Assembly: GCA_965232105.1 (NCBI GenBank)
Contig: OZ246956.1
Span: 4,851,770-4,915,769 of the forward strand
DNA from: Multivorans sp965232105
GTDB lineage: Bacteria > Acidobacteriota > Thermoanaerobaculia > Multivoradales > Multivoraceae
Reading direction: 5' to 3'
Length of the DNA stretch: 64,000 bases
Shown: piece after piece, positions 37,627 to 46,819 of the stretch
How positions within the stretch are numbered: the stretch's first letter is position 1
How the letters are laid out: each line of letters begins with the position of its first letter
The notes under the pieces: model-generated
The model's input: the letters and a program-made list of their open reading frames with translations, nothing else
What the model was told of the DNA's origin: nothing
Database searches by the model: none
Made by a program: the position numbers and the translations under genes

Positions 37627-40600
37627 CTAGTCGCAGCGGTCGCCCTGCCAGTCTTCGATGCCGCCGAGCCACTCTTCGAAGGCGGCGGTCGACGGAGCGC
37701 ACAGGTCGCTGGCGTGGAACCAAAACGTGCCGAGTTCGCCAATGTCGAGAAGGGTGTCGGGAAGGGGACCGGAGAGCTGTGTGTCGTGAACGTACATCTC
37801 GACCAGATCAGTGAGGCGACCAATCTCCGGGGGCAACGAACCGGTCAGGTTGTTGGACCACAGGCGGAACGACACCAGGTCGGTCAGATCGCCCAGCTCC
37901 GGCGGCACGCCGCCCGAGAATTCGTTGTCCCCGAGCCAGAGCCACCTCAGGTCTGTCAACTCGCCAAGCCAGGGACGAATGGCGCCGGTCAACTGATTGC
38001 CTCGCACTTCCAGCAGGTTCAGCCGTCTCAGGTTCCGTAAGGAGGCGGGAATCCCGCCAGTCAGTTCATTGAAGCCGAGCCGCAAGTAGCCCAGCCTCGG
38101 CAGGCTCCCCAGCGCAGGAGGAATGCTCCCGGTCAGTTGGTTCGAGTGCACGTACAGGTACGTCAGGCTACGCAGACGCGCCAGTTCCACCGGTATCTCG
38201 CCGGTCAACGCGTTCGAGTGAAGGAACAGCCACACGAGATCCTCGAGGTCGCCGAGTTCCCGCGGGATGGCCCCGGTCAACTGGTTGCCACTCAGCAGCA
38301 GCACGAGGAGATCATCCAGATCGCCGACCGCAGCCGGAATCTCGCCTTTCAACCCGTTCTCGCTCAGCTCAAGCCAGGTCACGCGGCCGCCCTCACCGGT
38401 CGTCACGCCGTACCACTCGTCGAGCGGACGGTTGCTCAGCCAGTTCTCCTTGTTCGTCCAGTTCGCGCCGCCGGTCGCGCGATAGAGGGCGATCAACGCA
38501 TCCCGGTCCCGCTTCGAGATGGCCGCCGTGGCCGCGAACCCCGTGTGCAGCTCGTAGGCGCCGGTCGTTTCCGCGTCCTTGCCAGTAACGCGTATGTAGT
38601 AGGTGCCCGGACCCACCGATGCGACAAGACGGAAGTTCTCCTCGGCGCCCGAGTCCGAGTCGCTGGCCAGGGTCGTTCCAACGGCATTCATCAGAACGCC
38701 CTCGGTATCGGTCGAGCCCGTCGTGCGGAGCTGCACCCTGCCGGCACGCGGAATCCGAAAGACGAAGAAGTCAGCGTCGGCAGCGTCCAGAAAGCCGGCC
38801 CGTGAGGCTTCCAGCGGGATATCGGTCGCCTCATCCCGCGTACCGCCGTGATCGTCCGTAGCGGAGCACGAGAAGGTCGTCGTATCCTTGATGGGGCGGA
38901 ACGGCCTGCCCGAACGGTTGGCATAGGTTCTCACGGCGCCGGTCTGAGAATCGACCACGGTCATCTCGACAGCCACATCCGTCAGGCCCCCGGCGAACAC
39001 CCATCGGTTGCCGTTCACCGCGCAGCCGTCGAGCACCTTGATCACGATCTCGATGTTGGCGGGCTCGAAGAACCAGAACAGGCCGGTGTCGCCGGTAAGC
39101 GGCATCGCCTTGCCCGTACCCGTCTTCTCGTCTTCGGTTTCCCAGTCCAGCCGGACGCGAAAGCGGCCCTTCTCGAGACATAGCGTCCGCTCGCCGGCGG
39201 TGCACTGGCCGGGAGCGGCCACGGGCGTCTCGACCCGAGCCGCGCGGTAGCGCTCCAGGGCGAGTTGGACGTCCCGGTCGAGATCAAGCGGGCGCCCTGC
39301 CAACGGCGAGGGTTTCGCCAGCCCGGCGCTCCGCGCCGCGGCGATGCTCGTGTCGGGGCCGCAGGTCTCGAAGGCCTCGTTGTCCTGAACCGGCTGCAGA
39401 AGCGTTCCTTCCGGATTGAACCAGGTCCCGGCCATGCCAGTCTCGGTATCGACCACCGTCAACTGAACCTCGGTATCCGTCAGACCACCCGCGAAAACCC
39501 AGAAGTGCTTGTTCAGGGCGCATCCGTCGAGCAGCTTGACGACCATTTCGACGTTGGCGCGATCGAAGAACCAGAAAGCCCCGGTGTCCTCCGTCAGGGT
39601 CACCGAGCCGCCGGAACCGGTGGCCCCCATCGCGGTCGCCCACTCCGCGGTCACCTGGAACCTGCCTTCGTTCAGGCACAGCGTCCGGGCGTCCTCAACA
39701 CACTTCCGCACCTCGCCGAGCGTGACGGCGCTGGCTTCGCTGGTCGCCGAGGAACGTCCACCCGAGCTGCTCGAGGCCACCCGATAGGCGCGGTAGGTGG
39801 CCGGCGCCAGTCCCTCGACGACGAACGAGGTCGTATTGCTCCCGACGGTGGCGACGTGCGTGAAATCCGTCTCGTTGATCGACCGCTCGAAGATGTCGAA
39901 GGCCGTTTCGTCACTCGAGTTGTCCTGCCAACTGAGCTCGATGCTGTGCTGATCGATCGCCCTGGCGGTCAGCTCGGACGGACTGGCCGGGCCGCCGTGC
40001 GCGGGATAGAGGAAGCGCACCGCGGCCAGATCGTCGGCGTTGGGAAGGCCGCCCCTGTAGATGTGCGTGCCGCTGGCTGTCGCCTTCATCAGGGAGTCCG
40101 CGGTCAGCGCGCTGCACGTATCGGCAAATCCCTGAGCGCAGGAGTGAGCCAGGCCAAGGGCATGGCCCAGCTCGTGAGCCATCACATGCTCATGCGCCTT
40201 GCTGGCATTCAGGGTCCGGGCCGCCCAACTCAGGCCGTAGCCGTCCTGGGTCAGGATGTCGGTTTCGAGAATCGGAAGTCCCTCATGCGACTTGTTGCCC
40301 GGAATCCCGTGACTGTGCTCCTCCGCACAGGAAAAACGAGCGAGTGTGATGGCCAGAACGCCTCCCCGGCTGGCCTGGAAGTAGCCTGGAAGCACGTCGT
40401 GCGGGTCCTCGAAGAGGATCGAGTTCACACCGTCACTTCGGACAATCCCGGCCCTCCTGTTCGTCGTGCCCAGGCTCTCGAGCTGAACGCTGCTCGCCGG
40501 ATCGTCGTTCCAGGCCCGCATCGCACGCACCACCTCGGCGATTCCGCCGCCCGGGACGCCGGCCTGCCCGTCCGCCTGGATGGTGAACCCGACCCCGTTG

Positions 40601-41358
40601 CCGCGATCGAACTGCCGCCACCGGATCGGCAGGTCGGGCGCCTGGCAGGCGGAAGGACTTGTGAGGAAGCGGTACGGAGAAATCAGAGCGACCGGACTGT
40701 CGGCCGGCGTGGCGACGGCGAAGTAGTCCGCCTCTCGCTCCACGCCGCGCACCCGGTCGGCGATCCAGCGGCGAAAGTCCCCACCGTTGCGGGGCCTGTG
40801 ACTCGACGGATCGGAGTCCGCTCCGTCGTTCGACCCCGGCGCCGCTTCATGGAGGGCCGCCTCGCGCATCAGCAGATTGCCCGCGGCCGACGACGACTCG
40901 AAGAACATGCCCAGCGACAACTCCACGGTGCGGTAGACGCCGTCGCCGACGGCTTCCGGAACCTCTTCGAGGAAGAGCAGCAGCCGGTCGCCGGCCGTCA
41001 ACATCGGCAGGCCGTAGATGACCGAGACGACGCCGTCCTCGCTCACGCCTCCCGGCTGCCGGACCAGGACCGTGCCGCCCGGGACGGTCCCCTTCAACAC
41101 CGCCTCCACCTCGAAGAGCACGTCCGTGGATGGGAACCGCGCTCCGGCGGCCGCCATCGCCGACCGTACCTCACCGAAGACGATGATCGGCGTCCGGTCC
41201 ACCATCACCCCATCGCTGGGCGCGACGTAGATGATGGCGCCAGCCGGCACGGTCACCGACACCGCCAACAAAGCCCCGGCCAGCCCCCACCGCCGAAGAA
41301 GAGCGCAAGGCCCTCGCCGATCGCTACCTGCAAGGCGCCGCGCATTTTCACTCTTCAA
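37627..41358 (-). CDS. Large exported matrixin-like metalloprotease with FN3, duplicated unknown domain, PPC and LRR region
   Basis: A 1243-residue exported protein. The start is TTG at 41358, supported by GGAGG 8 bases upstream, and is followed by a signal peptide (about residues 25-41). The protease zinc site is HELGHALGLAH (H395, E396, H399, H405), a metzincin HExxHxxGxxH; matrixin is the best fit. Then come a fibronectin-III-like domain (about 460-545), two copies of an unnamed domain of about 110 residues (about 556-667 and 723-829) sharing LCL-GRF, DTG-FWFF, LDGCA-N and WVFAGGLTD, a pre-peptidase-C-like domain (about 835-925), and about ten plant-like leucine-rich repeats with NQLTGxIP (about 985-1215). 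It probably acts on or binds extracellular polymers. Confidence 0.85.
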   Translation of the reverse strand: MKSENARRLAGSDRRGPCALLRRWGLAGALLAVSVTVPAGAIIYVAPSDGVMVDRTPIIVFGEVRSAMAAAGARFPSTDVLFEVEAVLKGTVPGGTVLVRQPGGVSEDGVVSVIYGLPMLTAGDRLLLFLEEVPEAVGDGVYRTVELSLGMFFESSSAAGNLLMREAALHEAAPGSNDGADSDPSSHRPRNGGDFRRWIADRVRGVEREADYFAVATPADSPVALISPYRFLTSPSACQAPDLPIRWRQFDRGNGVGFTIQADGQAGVPGGGIAEVVRAMRAWNDDPASSVQLESLGTTNRRAGIVRSDGVNSILFEDPHDVLPGYFQASRGGVLAITLARFSCAEEHSHGIPGNKSHEGLPILETDILTQDGYGLSWAARTLNASKAHEHVMAHELGHALGLAHSCAQGFADTCSALTADSLMKATASGTHIYRGGLPNADDLAAVRFLYPAHGGPASPSELTARAIDQHSIELSWQDNSSDETAFDIFERSINETDFTHVATVGSNTTSFVVEGLAPATYRAYRVASSSSGGRSSATSEASAVTLGEVRKCVEDARTLCLNEGRFQVTAEWATAMGATGSGGSVTLTEDTGAFWFFDRANVEMVVKLLDGCALNKHFWVFAGGLTDTEVQLTVVDTETGMAGTWFNPEGTLLQPVQDNEAFETCGPDTSIAAARSAGLAKPSPLAGRPLDLDRDVQLALERYRAARVETPVAAPGQCTAGERTLCLEKGRFRVRLDWETEDEKTGTGKAMPLTGDTGLFWFFEPANIEIVIKVLDGCAVNGNRWVFAGGLTDVAVEMTVVDSQTGAVRTYANRSGRPFRPIKDTTTFSCSATDDHGGTRDEATDIPLEASRAGFLDAADADFFVFRIPRAGRVQLRTTGSTDTEGVLMNAVGTTLASDSDSGAEENFRLVASVGPGTYYIRVTGKDAETTGAYELHTGFAATAAISKRDRDALIALYRATGGANWTNKENWLSNRPLDEWYGVTTGEGGRVTWLELSENGLKGEIPAAVGDLDDLLVLLLSGNQLTGAIPRELGDLEDLVWLFLHSNALTGEIPVELARLRSLTYLYVHSNQLTGSIPPALGSLPRLGYLRLGFNELTGGIPASLRNLRRLNLLEVRGNQLTGAIRPWLGELTDLRWLWLGDNEFSGGVPPELGDLTDLVSFRLWSNNLTGSLPPEIGRLTDLVEMYVHDTQLSGPLPDTLLDIGELGTFWFHASDLCAPSTAAFEEWLGGIEDWQGDRCD

Positions 41359-41400
41359 TTCACTTCCCTCCAGAAGGGGTCAAACGAGGATCGGTCGAGA

Positions 41401-42687
41401 CTACAGACCTGACAGGAAAAGGACCGCGTCGGCGACGTTCGTGCCCGTGGCGCCGGTGCGCATCAACGCACCCGCAGCGTCGAGGGCGTGGTACGAGTCG
41501 TTGTCCGCGAGCGCGGCGGCGGGGGCGATGCCGGCGCTCCGGATGCGAGCCACCGTCGAGGCGTCGACCAGGCCGCCGGCGGCATCGGTGGGACCGTCAC
41601 GGCCGTCCGTGCCGGCGGCGAGGAACACCCAGTCGCGGCGGTCAGCAAGTGGCCCCCCGGCCGCTTCGAGCGCGAAGGCCAGGGCAAGTTCCTGGTTGCG
41701 GCCGCCCTTGCCCGCGCCGCGGACCGTCACCGTCGTCTCGCCGCCGCCGACGAAGGCGCGGGGCGCCGCGACAGCGAGGCGTTCCGCGAGCGCCGCTCCG
41801 ACCTCGCACGCCTCGCCCTCCAGGGGCCGCGGTTCGACCTCCACGGCGGGGCCGCACGCCGTGGCCATCGCCCGGACGCTGGTCCGGTTGCCGCCGACGA
41901 TCCGGTAGATCGCGCCGTCGAAGACGGGGTCGCCGGGCTTGGGGGTCTCCTCGACGTCGCCCCGAACCCCGGCCTCGAACCGTGCTCGAACGGAGGCCGG
42001 GCACGACCCGAGCACGCCGCATCGCTCCAGGACGCCGACTGCATCCCCGAACGTCGACGGATCGGGTGCGGTCGGCCCACTGCCGATGACGGACGGATCG
42101 TCGTCGATCACGTCCGAGAGGGCGAGAGTGATCACCCGTGCCGGGCGCAACTGCCGCAGCAGACCGCCGCCCTTGGTCGTCGAGAGGTGCTTGCGCACCG
42201 CGTTCAGCTCGTGGATCGTGGCGCCGCCGCGGAGAAGCTGCCGTGTCACCTCCAGTTTCTCGTCCAAGCCGATGCCGGGCGCCGGCGCGGGCAGCAGCGC
42301 CGACGCGCCGCCCGAGATCAGCACCAGCGCCAGGTCGTCCGCGCCGACCACGCCGGCGCGGCGCTCGATCTCCCGCGCCGCCTCGATTCCCCGCTCGTCC
42401 GGCAACGGATGGCCTGAGCGCAGAGCCTCGAAGCCGCCTGTGCGCACCGCCTCGTCGTGAGCGACAACCAACACGTCGGAGGTTCGGACGCGATGACCCA
42501 GGACGCTGGCGGCGGCCGCCGCCATCCCGAACCCGGCCTTCCCCACCGCAAGCACCGCGAGTTGGCCACCTGCCCCGGTTCGCAGGTCGAGTTCGCGAAG
42601 CGCCAGAGCGGTTGACGCCGCCGGATCGGCCGCCATCACGCCCACGCGGAAGATCTCCGCGGCCCGTCTCCTCAAGTCGAGAGCCAT
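41401..42687 (-). CDS. Glycerate 2-kinase (DUF4147/MOFRL family)
   Basis: A 428-residue protein. The N-terminal DUF4147 part has VLAVGKAGFGMA and VLISGGASALLPAP; RKHLSTTKGGGLL is the conserved Lys-containing loop. The C-terminal MOFRL part has FVGGGETTVTVRG, GRNQELALAFALEAAG and TDGRDGPTDAAGGLVD. The family makes 2-phosphoglycerate from glycerate in glyoxylate, tartrate or serine-cycle catabolism, feeding straight into enolase, whose gene is nearby although on the other strand. It is followed on the same strand by the protease gene after 42 bp. Confidence 0.93.
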   Translation of the reverse strand: MALDLRRRAAEIFRVGVMAADPAASTALALRELDLRTGAGGQLAVLAVGKAGFGMAAAAASVLGHRVRTSDVLVVAHDEAVRTGGFEALRSGHPLPDERGIEAAREIERRAGVVGADDLALVLISGGASALLPAPAPGIGLDEKLEVTRQLLRGGATIHELNAVRKHLSTTKGGGLLRQLRPARVITLALSDVIDDDPSVIGSGPTAPDPSTFGDAVGVLERCGVLGSCPASVRARFEAGVRGDVEETPKPGDPVFDGAIYRIVGGNRTSVRAMATACGPAVEVEPRPLEGEACEVGAALAERLAVAAPRAFVGGGETTVTVRGAGKGGRNQELALAFALEAAGGPLADRRDWVFLAAGTDGRDGPTDAAGGLVDASTVARIRSAGIAPAAALADNDSYHALDAAGALMRTGATGTNVADAVLFLSGL

Positions 42688-42851
42688 CGCTCCAAGAATA
42701 CGATCACGAGGCTATCGCCCATATGGCACATTGCGCTGTACCAATACTGTGGCAGGAGCCAAGTGCATGAGCGCTTCGACGAGCGTTTCCGCTGAGCGCC
42801 GACCGCTCCGAGCGCGAAGACTCGTCGCACTTGACTCCGATTGTCGGCCCC

Positions 42852-43136
42852 TCAGAGGCGATCCGGCCACCGGCGTCTCGCATGGAAGACGCGGAGAATC
42901 TCGACACACCCCGCCCGGACCCGGTAGGGGATCACATAGGGTGTCCGCGAAACGACCAGCTCCCGCGTACCTGGAACCCGCCCGGGGCGGCCGCTGGCAG
43001 GATGCTCCGAGAGCCGCTCGACGGCGTTGAAGATGGCGGAAGCCACTCGACGCGCCGCCCCGGGATCGTCGTTCGCAATGTACGCTCGCGCATCTTCGAG
43101 GTCGGCGATGGCGCTGCGAAACCAGACGATCTTCAA
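42852..43136 (-). CDS. ParE/RelE-family toxin
   Basis: A 94-residue protein with the ParE/RelE layout: VWFRSAIADLEDARAYIA at the N-terminus, GRPGRVPGTRELVVSRTPYVIPYRV in the middle and ILRVFHARRRWPDRL at the C-terminus. ParE members poison gyrase; RelE-like ones cleave mRNA; sequence alone favours the ParE-like branch. Its ATG overlaps the antitoxin stop as ATGA, as expected of a toxin-antitoxin pair. The 164-bp gap to the glycerate kinase gene holds nothing identifiable. Confidence 0.9.
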   Translation of the reverse strand: MKIVWFRSAIADLEDARAYIANDDPGAARRVASAIFNAVERLSEHPASGRPGRVPGTRELVVSRTPYVIPYRVRAGCVEILRVFHARRRWPDRL

Positions 43137-43396
43137 CGAGGCGGTTCTCCCTCGTTGTCGCTACCCCAGGACTTGAGCCACGAAGTCACTCTGCGATGCG
43201 CCACGAACGCCGAAGCCGGCGCGCGGTCCGACTCTTCGAGAGTCTGCATGATCTCATCCACCTGCCATTCGTTCATGTCCAAGTAGTCGCTCAACGCCCT
43301 GGCTGCGAGAAAGGCCTTGGACCGCTCGGTCGAATTCGCGAGGCGGTCGAGCCGCCGGTGAGTCTCGTCGTCGAGTCGAAGCGTCATCGTAGGCAA
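43133..43396 (-). CDS. Ribbon-helix-helix antitoxin of the ParE-like toxin
   Basis: An 87-residue antitoxin, MPTMTLRLDDETHRRLDRLA at its start, which is a ribbon-helix-helix DNA-binding arm, followed by a Leu-rich helix (LAARALSDYLDMNEWQVDEI) that should wrap the toxin. I chose the TTG at 43396 because GGAGG sits 6 bp upstream of it; the ATG at 43387 is only three codons inside but is 15 bp from that site. The stop overlaps the toxin start. Divergent from the arginine decarboxylase gene. Confidence 0.85.
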   Translation of the reverse strand: MPTMTLRLDDETHRRLDRLANSTERSKAFLAARALSDYLDMNEWQVDEIMQTLEESDRAPASAFVAHRRVTSWLKSWGSDNEGEPPR

Positions 43397-43499
43397 AGAC
43401 GGCCTCCTTGCAATCCGTTGCGTTCGCCTGCGTTCAGTGTACAGCAACGACCGACCTCCTGCGCTTTCACGAAGGCTCGAGTCATGCCCGGATAGAATG

Positions 43500-43530
43500 C
43501 CCCTGTGGGCGGGGGCTTCCCGCCCAGGGG
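43500..43530 (+). promoter_or_regulatory. RNA hairpin overlapping the ribosome-binding site of the arginine decarboxylase gene
   Basis: TGGGCGGG (43506-43513), loop GGCTT, and CCCGCCCA (43519-43526) form a perfect 8-bp stem. Flanking CCCC (43500-43503) can pair with GGGG (43527-43530) across a 2-nt bulge, extending it to 12 pairs. The AGGGGA at 43526-43531 is the only Shine-Dalgarno-like sequence before the ATG at 43536, so the stem would hide it. It is a candidate translational control element, perhaps answering to polyamine level. Confidence 0.5.
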
Positions 43531-43535
43531 ACGCC

Positions 43536-45059
43536 ATGGATTTCAGTCAAGCGACTCCCGTAGCCAGCAGGATTGGCTGTCAGTCCCCCGCGCCGGTCCC
43601 CGACGGCCACCGCTTCAACCACTTCCTCGAGGCCGGTCGTGGACGCCTGCGAGCGCACGGGCTCGACCTTGCGGCTTTCTTCGAGACCGGCCCGTCTCCC
43701 GGCCACGGCCTTCCGGCGGCGGCGATGCCCAGCCCGCTGGAGATCGCTTTTCTGCCGAACATCCGCGCCCAGGTCGCAGCGATGGTGCGCTGCTTCCGCC
43801 GCGCCATCGACGACGTCGGCTACCCCGCCCCCTTTCACTTCGCCTTCGCCTCGAAGGCGAACACCGCCGAGGAAGTCGTCCGTTCGACGCTGGCCGCCGG
43901 CGCTCACCACGAGATGTCATCGGATGTCGACGTGGAGATCGCCCGGCGCATGATCCGGACCGGTCTTCTGCCGCCGGACCGGATGGTGCTGGCGAACGGC
44001 TTCAAGGGTCCGGGCAGCGCCTACACGCGAAACCTCGCGGCGCTCCGGGCAGAGCATCCCGGCGTGATCCCCATTCTCGAGGACGCGACGGAACTGGGAG
44101 CCTTCACCGGCAGCGGCGTGGGCTTCGAGTTCGGCATTCGGTTCAGGCGGCCGAGGGAAGAGCACGGCGTCGCCGACAGGGATTCGCGCTTCGGCGTCGA
44201 CGAAGCCGAGGCGCGGCGTCTCGCCGCGCGCATCGATGAGACCCCCGGCTCGCGCTTCGTCCTCCTGCACGCGATGTTCGGGTCCGCCAGCAGCGACGAG
44301 GAGGCCTTCGTGGACGCTCTCGAGCCGGGTCTCGAGCTCTACGCCAGGTTGGGTCAAAGCCACCCCCACCTCCGCTTCTTCGACTTCGGAGGCGGCGTGC
44401 CCGGCAGAACCACGCTCGACCGCGGTTTCGACTACGACCGCTTCGCCCGCCTCCTGCTTCAGCGGGCGCTCGCGCTCTGCGCCGCACACGGCACGGAGCC
44501 GCCGGCGCTGATCGGCGAGTTCGGCCGCTACACGGTGTCCGAGCACGCGGCGCACCTGTTCCGGGTCATCACGGTCAAGGAGAACGGCTCGGAACTCCCC
44601 TGGTACCTGGTCAACGGCTCGATCATGACCTCCTTCCCGGACACCTGGGCCCTCGGCGAGCACTTCATCTGCCTGCCGCTCAACCACCTCGACCGTCCCT
44701 TCCGCCGCGTGCGCCTGGGCGGCATCACTTGCGACCGGGACGACGTGTACCCGCCCCGCGGCAGCGCGGTCCCGCTCTTCCTGCCCGACCTGGACGCGTC
44801 GGACCTGCGCGAAACGCCGCTCTACCTGGGGTTCTTCTCGGTCGGCGCCTACCAGGAGATGCTCGGCGGCGTGCGCGGCAGCAAGCACTGCGTCCTGCCC
44901 GAGGCGACCGAGATCCTGATCGACGACGACGGAGAAGGCGGCTTCCGGTGCGACATCCTTCCCGGGCATACGACCGAGGACGTGCTCCACAACCTGGGGT
45001 ACGGGCGGACCGCCCGCCTCGGTGCGGCGCGGACTACGGCCCCGGTGCCGATCGGTTGA
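43536..45059 (+). CDS. Fold-III PLP-dependent arginine decarboxylase-like enzyme
   Basis: A 507-residue enzyme. The PLP lysine is K107 in FAFASKANTAEE; the phosphate-binding Gly-rich segment is FFDFGGGVPG; IGEFGRYTVSEHA and IMTSFPDTWALGEHF are characteristic of the Bacteroidetes-type arginine decarboxylase group, and LGGITCDRDDVYPP carries the active-site Cys-Asp. Length (about 500) is shorter than SpeA (about 630). Expected reaction: arginine to agmatine, the first step to putrescine. An alternative is decarboxylation of a related amino acid. The ATG at 43536 is preceded by a hairpin-embedded AGGGGA. Confidence 0.78.
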   Translation: MDFSQATPVASRIGCQSPAPVPDGHRFNHFLEAGRGRLRAHGLDLAAFFETGPSPGHGLPAAAMPSPLEIAFLPNIRAQVAAMVRCFRRAIDDVGYPAPFHFAFASKANTAEEVVRSTLAAGAHHEMSSDVDVEIARRMIRTGLLPPDRMVLANGFKGPGSAYTRNLAALRAEHPGVIPILEDATELGAFTGSGVGFEFGIRFRRPREEHGVADRDSRFGVDEAEARRLAARIDETPGSRFVLLHAMFGSASSDEEAFVDALEPGLELYARLGQSHPHLRFFDFGGGVPGRTTLDRGFDYDRFARLLLQRALALCAAHGTEPPALIGEFGRYTVSEHAAHLFRVITVKENGSELPWYLVNGSIMTSFPDTWALGEHFICLPLNHLDRPFRRVRLGGITCDRDDVYPPRGSAVPLFLPDLDASDLRETPLYLGFFSVGAYQEMLGGVRGSKHCVLPEATEILIDDDGEGGFRCDILPGHTTEDVLHNLGYGRTARLGAARTTAPVPIG

Positions 45060-45070
45060 GGGCGTCCACC

Positions 45071-46819
45071 GTGTCTGGGAACTGCCGGTCGCTCACGCTC
45101 GCCCTCGCTGCCGCTGTAGCCGCGGCCGCGATGAGCGGACCTCTCGCTGCCGAGGATCCGGTCCCGGTCTTTGTCGACCGCGCCGTGGAACTCGGCGTCG
45201 ACTTCACTCACGTCAACGGCATGAGCGGCGAGCTGTACTTCGCGGAACACATGGGTGGCGCGGTGGCGCTCTTCGACTTCGACAACGACGGAGACCTCGA
45301 CCTCTACCTGGGGCAGGGACATCCTCTGGCGTCCACTGGGCCAACGGTCGATTCGAACGCAGGCGACCGGCTGTTGAGGTCCGAGCTGGACGGCGGAACG
45401 CTCCGCTTCACGGACGTCACCGACGAAAGCGGCCTCGACGCCAGGGGCTACGCGATGGGAGTGACTGTCGGCGACATCGACAACGACGGCGACCCCGACC
45501 TCTACATCCTCAACCTGGGTGCCAACGAACTCTGGCGCAACGACTCGAAGCCGGGGGCGCCCCGGTTCACCAACATCACCGCCGGTAGCAACACGGCCGA
45601 CCCCCGCTGGAGCGCGGCGGCGAGCTTCTTCGATCTGAATGCCGACGGCCTGCTCGACATCTTCGTGGGGAACTACGTCGAGTTCCGCGTCGCCGTCCAC
45701 CAGCAATGCGCTTCCGCCGAGGGGGTGCTCGACTACTGCGGCCCGATGGCCTATCGCTCGGAAGCCAACCGCGTTCTAGTGAACCGTGGCGGCGGTGTGT
45801 TCGAAGACTGGACGGCACGCCTTGGCCTGAGCGACCTCGAGCGGCCGACGCTCGGTACGGTCGCCGCCGACTTCGACGGCGACGGCTGGACCGATGTCTA
45901 CGTCGCCAACGATCTCGAGCCCAACGGGCTGCTCCTGAACCAGGCCGGTGACTCGCTCATGGACGACGCCACCCTCGCCGGGGCCGCAGTCGACGCGTCG
46001 GGCCAGCCCCAGGCAAGCATGGGCGTGCTGGCCGAGGACTTCAACGGCGACGGCATGGTGGACCTGTTCATGACCCATCTCCACCGCGAGACGAACACGC
46101 TCTATCTGAATCGGGGGAGCGTTCTCTGGGACGACGCCACACGCGACAGCGGCCTCGGCAGACCGAGTTTCGCGTTCACGGGCTTCGGTACCGCCGCGGT
46201 CGACTACAACTTCGACGGTCAACTCGACATTTTCGTCGCCAACGGCGCCGTAAAGCGGATCGAGCAGCAATACCGCGCCGGCGATCCTCTGCCGTTGAGG
46301 CAGAGGAACCAACTGTTTCGAGGCCTGGGCGACGGCCGCTTCGAGGAAGTCCCCGACTTCGAGTATCCAGCCGTTTCTGACGTCAGCCGGGGCGTCGCGG
46401 CTGGCGACCTGGACAACGACGGCGACCGCGATCTGGTCGTTGCGAACAACAACGGTCCAGCCCGTCTCCTGATGAACGAAGAGCAGCCGAATCCTCAGGA
46501 ATGGGTTGGCATCGACCTGAGGTTGCCGGCCACTGATGCGGGGAGTCCCGGACGCCGAGCTCTCGGTGCACGGATTGGCACACGGGACGAAGCTATCGGC
46601 GTGCCCAGCCGTTGGCGGCGGTTTCACACCGACGGTTCCTACGCTGCCGCCAACGATCCACGAGTCATTCTTCGAACCCGTGGAAAGCCACCCATGGTCA
46701 GCGTGTCCTGGCCTGATGGCGAACTGGAGTCCTTCCCGGTGAACGATCTCGGGCGCTACAACATCCTGGTCCGCGGCAGCGGCGTGGCCGCAGGTGGCGG
46801 CCCTGGTGAGAAGCCTTGA
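45071..46819 (+). CDS. Exported FG-GAP/VCBS repeat protein with ASPIC-UnbV-like C-terminus (1 of 3)
   Basis: A 582-residue exported protein starting at GTG 45071 with a signal peptide (LTLALAAAVAAAAMSGPLA). Calcium-binding FG-GAP/VCBS blades with the DxDxDGDxDLY pattern (DFDNDGDLDLYL, DIDNDGDPDLYI, DFDGDGWTDVYV, DFNGDGMVDLFM, DLDNDGDRDLVV) fill residues about 60-470, forming a beta-propeller. A Cys-pair loop (QCASAEGVLDYCGP) lies in the middle. The C-terminal region (WVGIDLRLP onward, with VSVSWPDGELESFPV) is a degenerate ASPIC-UnbV domain. First of five coupled genes; the next start overlaps its stop as TTGA. Function unknown; ligand binding or complex assembly at the cell surface is the usual inference. 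Confidence 0.85.
   Translation: MSGNCRSLTLALAAAVAAAAMSGPLAAEDPVPVFVDRAVELGVDFTHVNGMSGELYFAEHMGGAVALFDFDNDGDLDLYLGQGHPLASTGPTVDSNAGDRLLRSELDGGTLRFTDVTDESGLDARGYAMGVTVGDIDNDGDPDLYILNLGANELWRNDSKPGAPRFTNITAGSNTADPRWSAAASFFDLNADGLLDIFVGNYVEFRVAVHQQCASAEGVLDYCGPMAYRSEANRVLVNRGGGVFEDWTARLGLSDLERPTLGTVAADFDGDGWTDVYVANDLEPNGLLLNQAGDSLMDDATLAGAAVDASGQPQASMGVLAEDFNGDGMVDLFMTHLHRETNTLYLNRGSVLWDDATRDSGLGRPSFAFTGFGTAAVDYNFDGQLDIFVANGAVKRIEQQYRAGDPLPLRQRNQLFRGLGDGRFEEVPDFEYPAVSDVSRGVAAGDLDNDGDRDLVVANNNGPARLLMNEEQPNPQEWVGIDLRLPATDAGSPGRRALGARIGTRDEAIGVPSRWRRFHTDGSYAAANDPRVILRTRGKPPMVSVSWPDGELESFPVNDLGRYNILVRGSGVAAGGGPGEKP

Noticed and set aside
43500..43535. Guanidine-type riboswitch upstream of the decarboxylase
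   Set aside because: Only one hairpin is present and its loop is GGCTT, whereas the mini-ykkC class needs two hairpins with ACGR loops.
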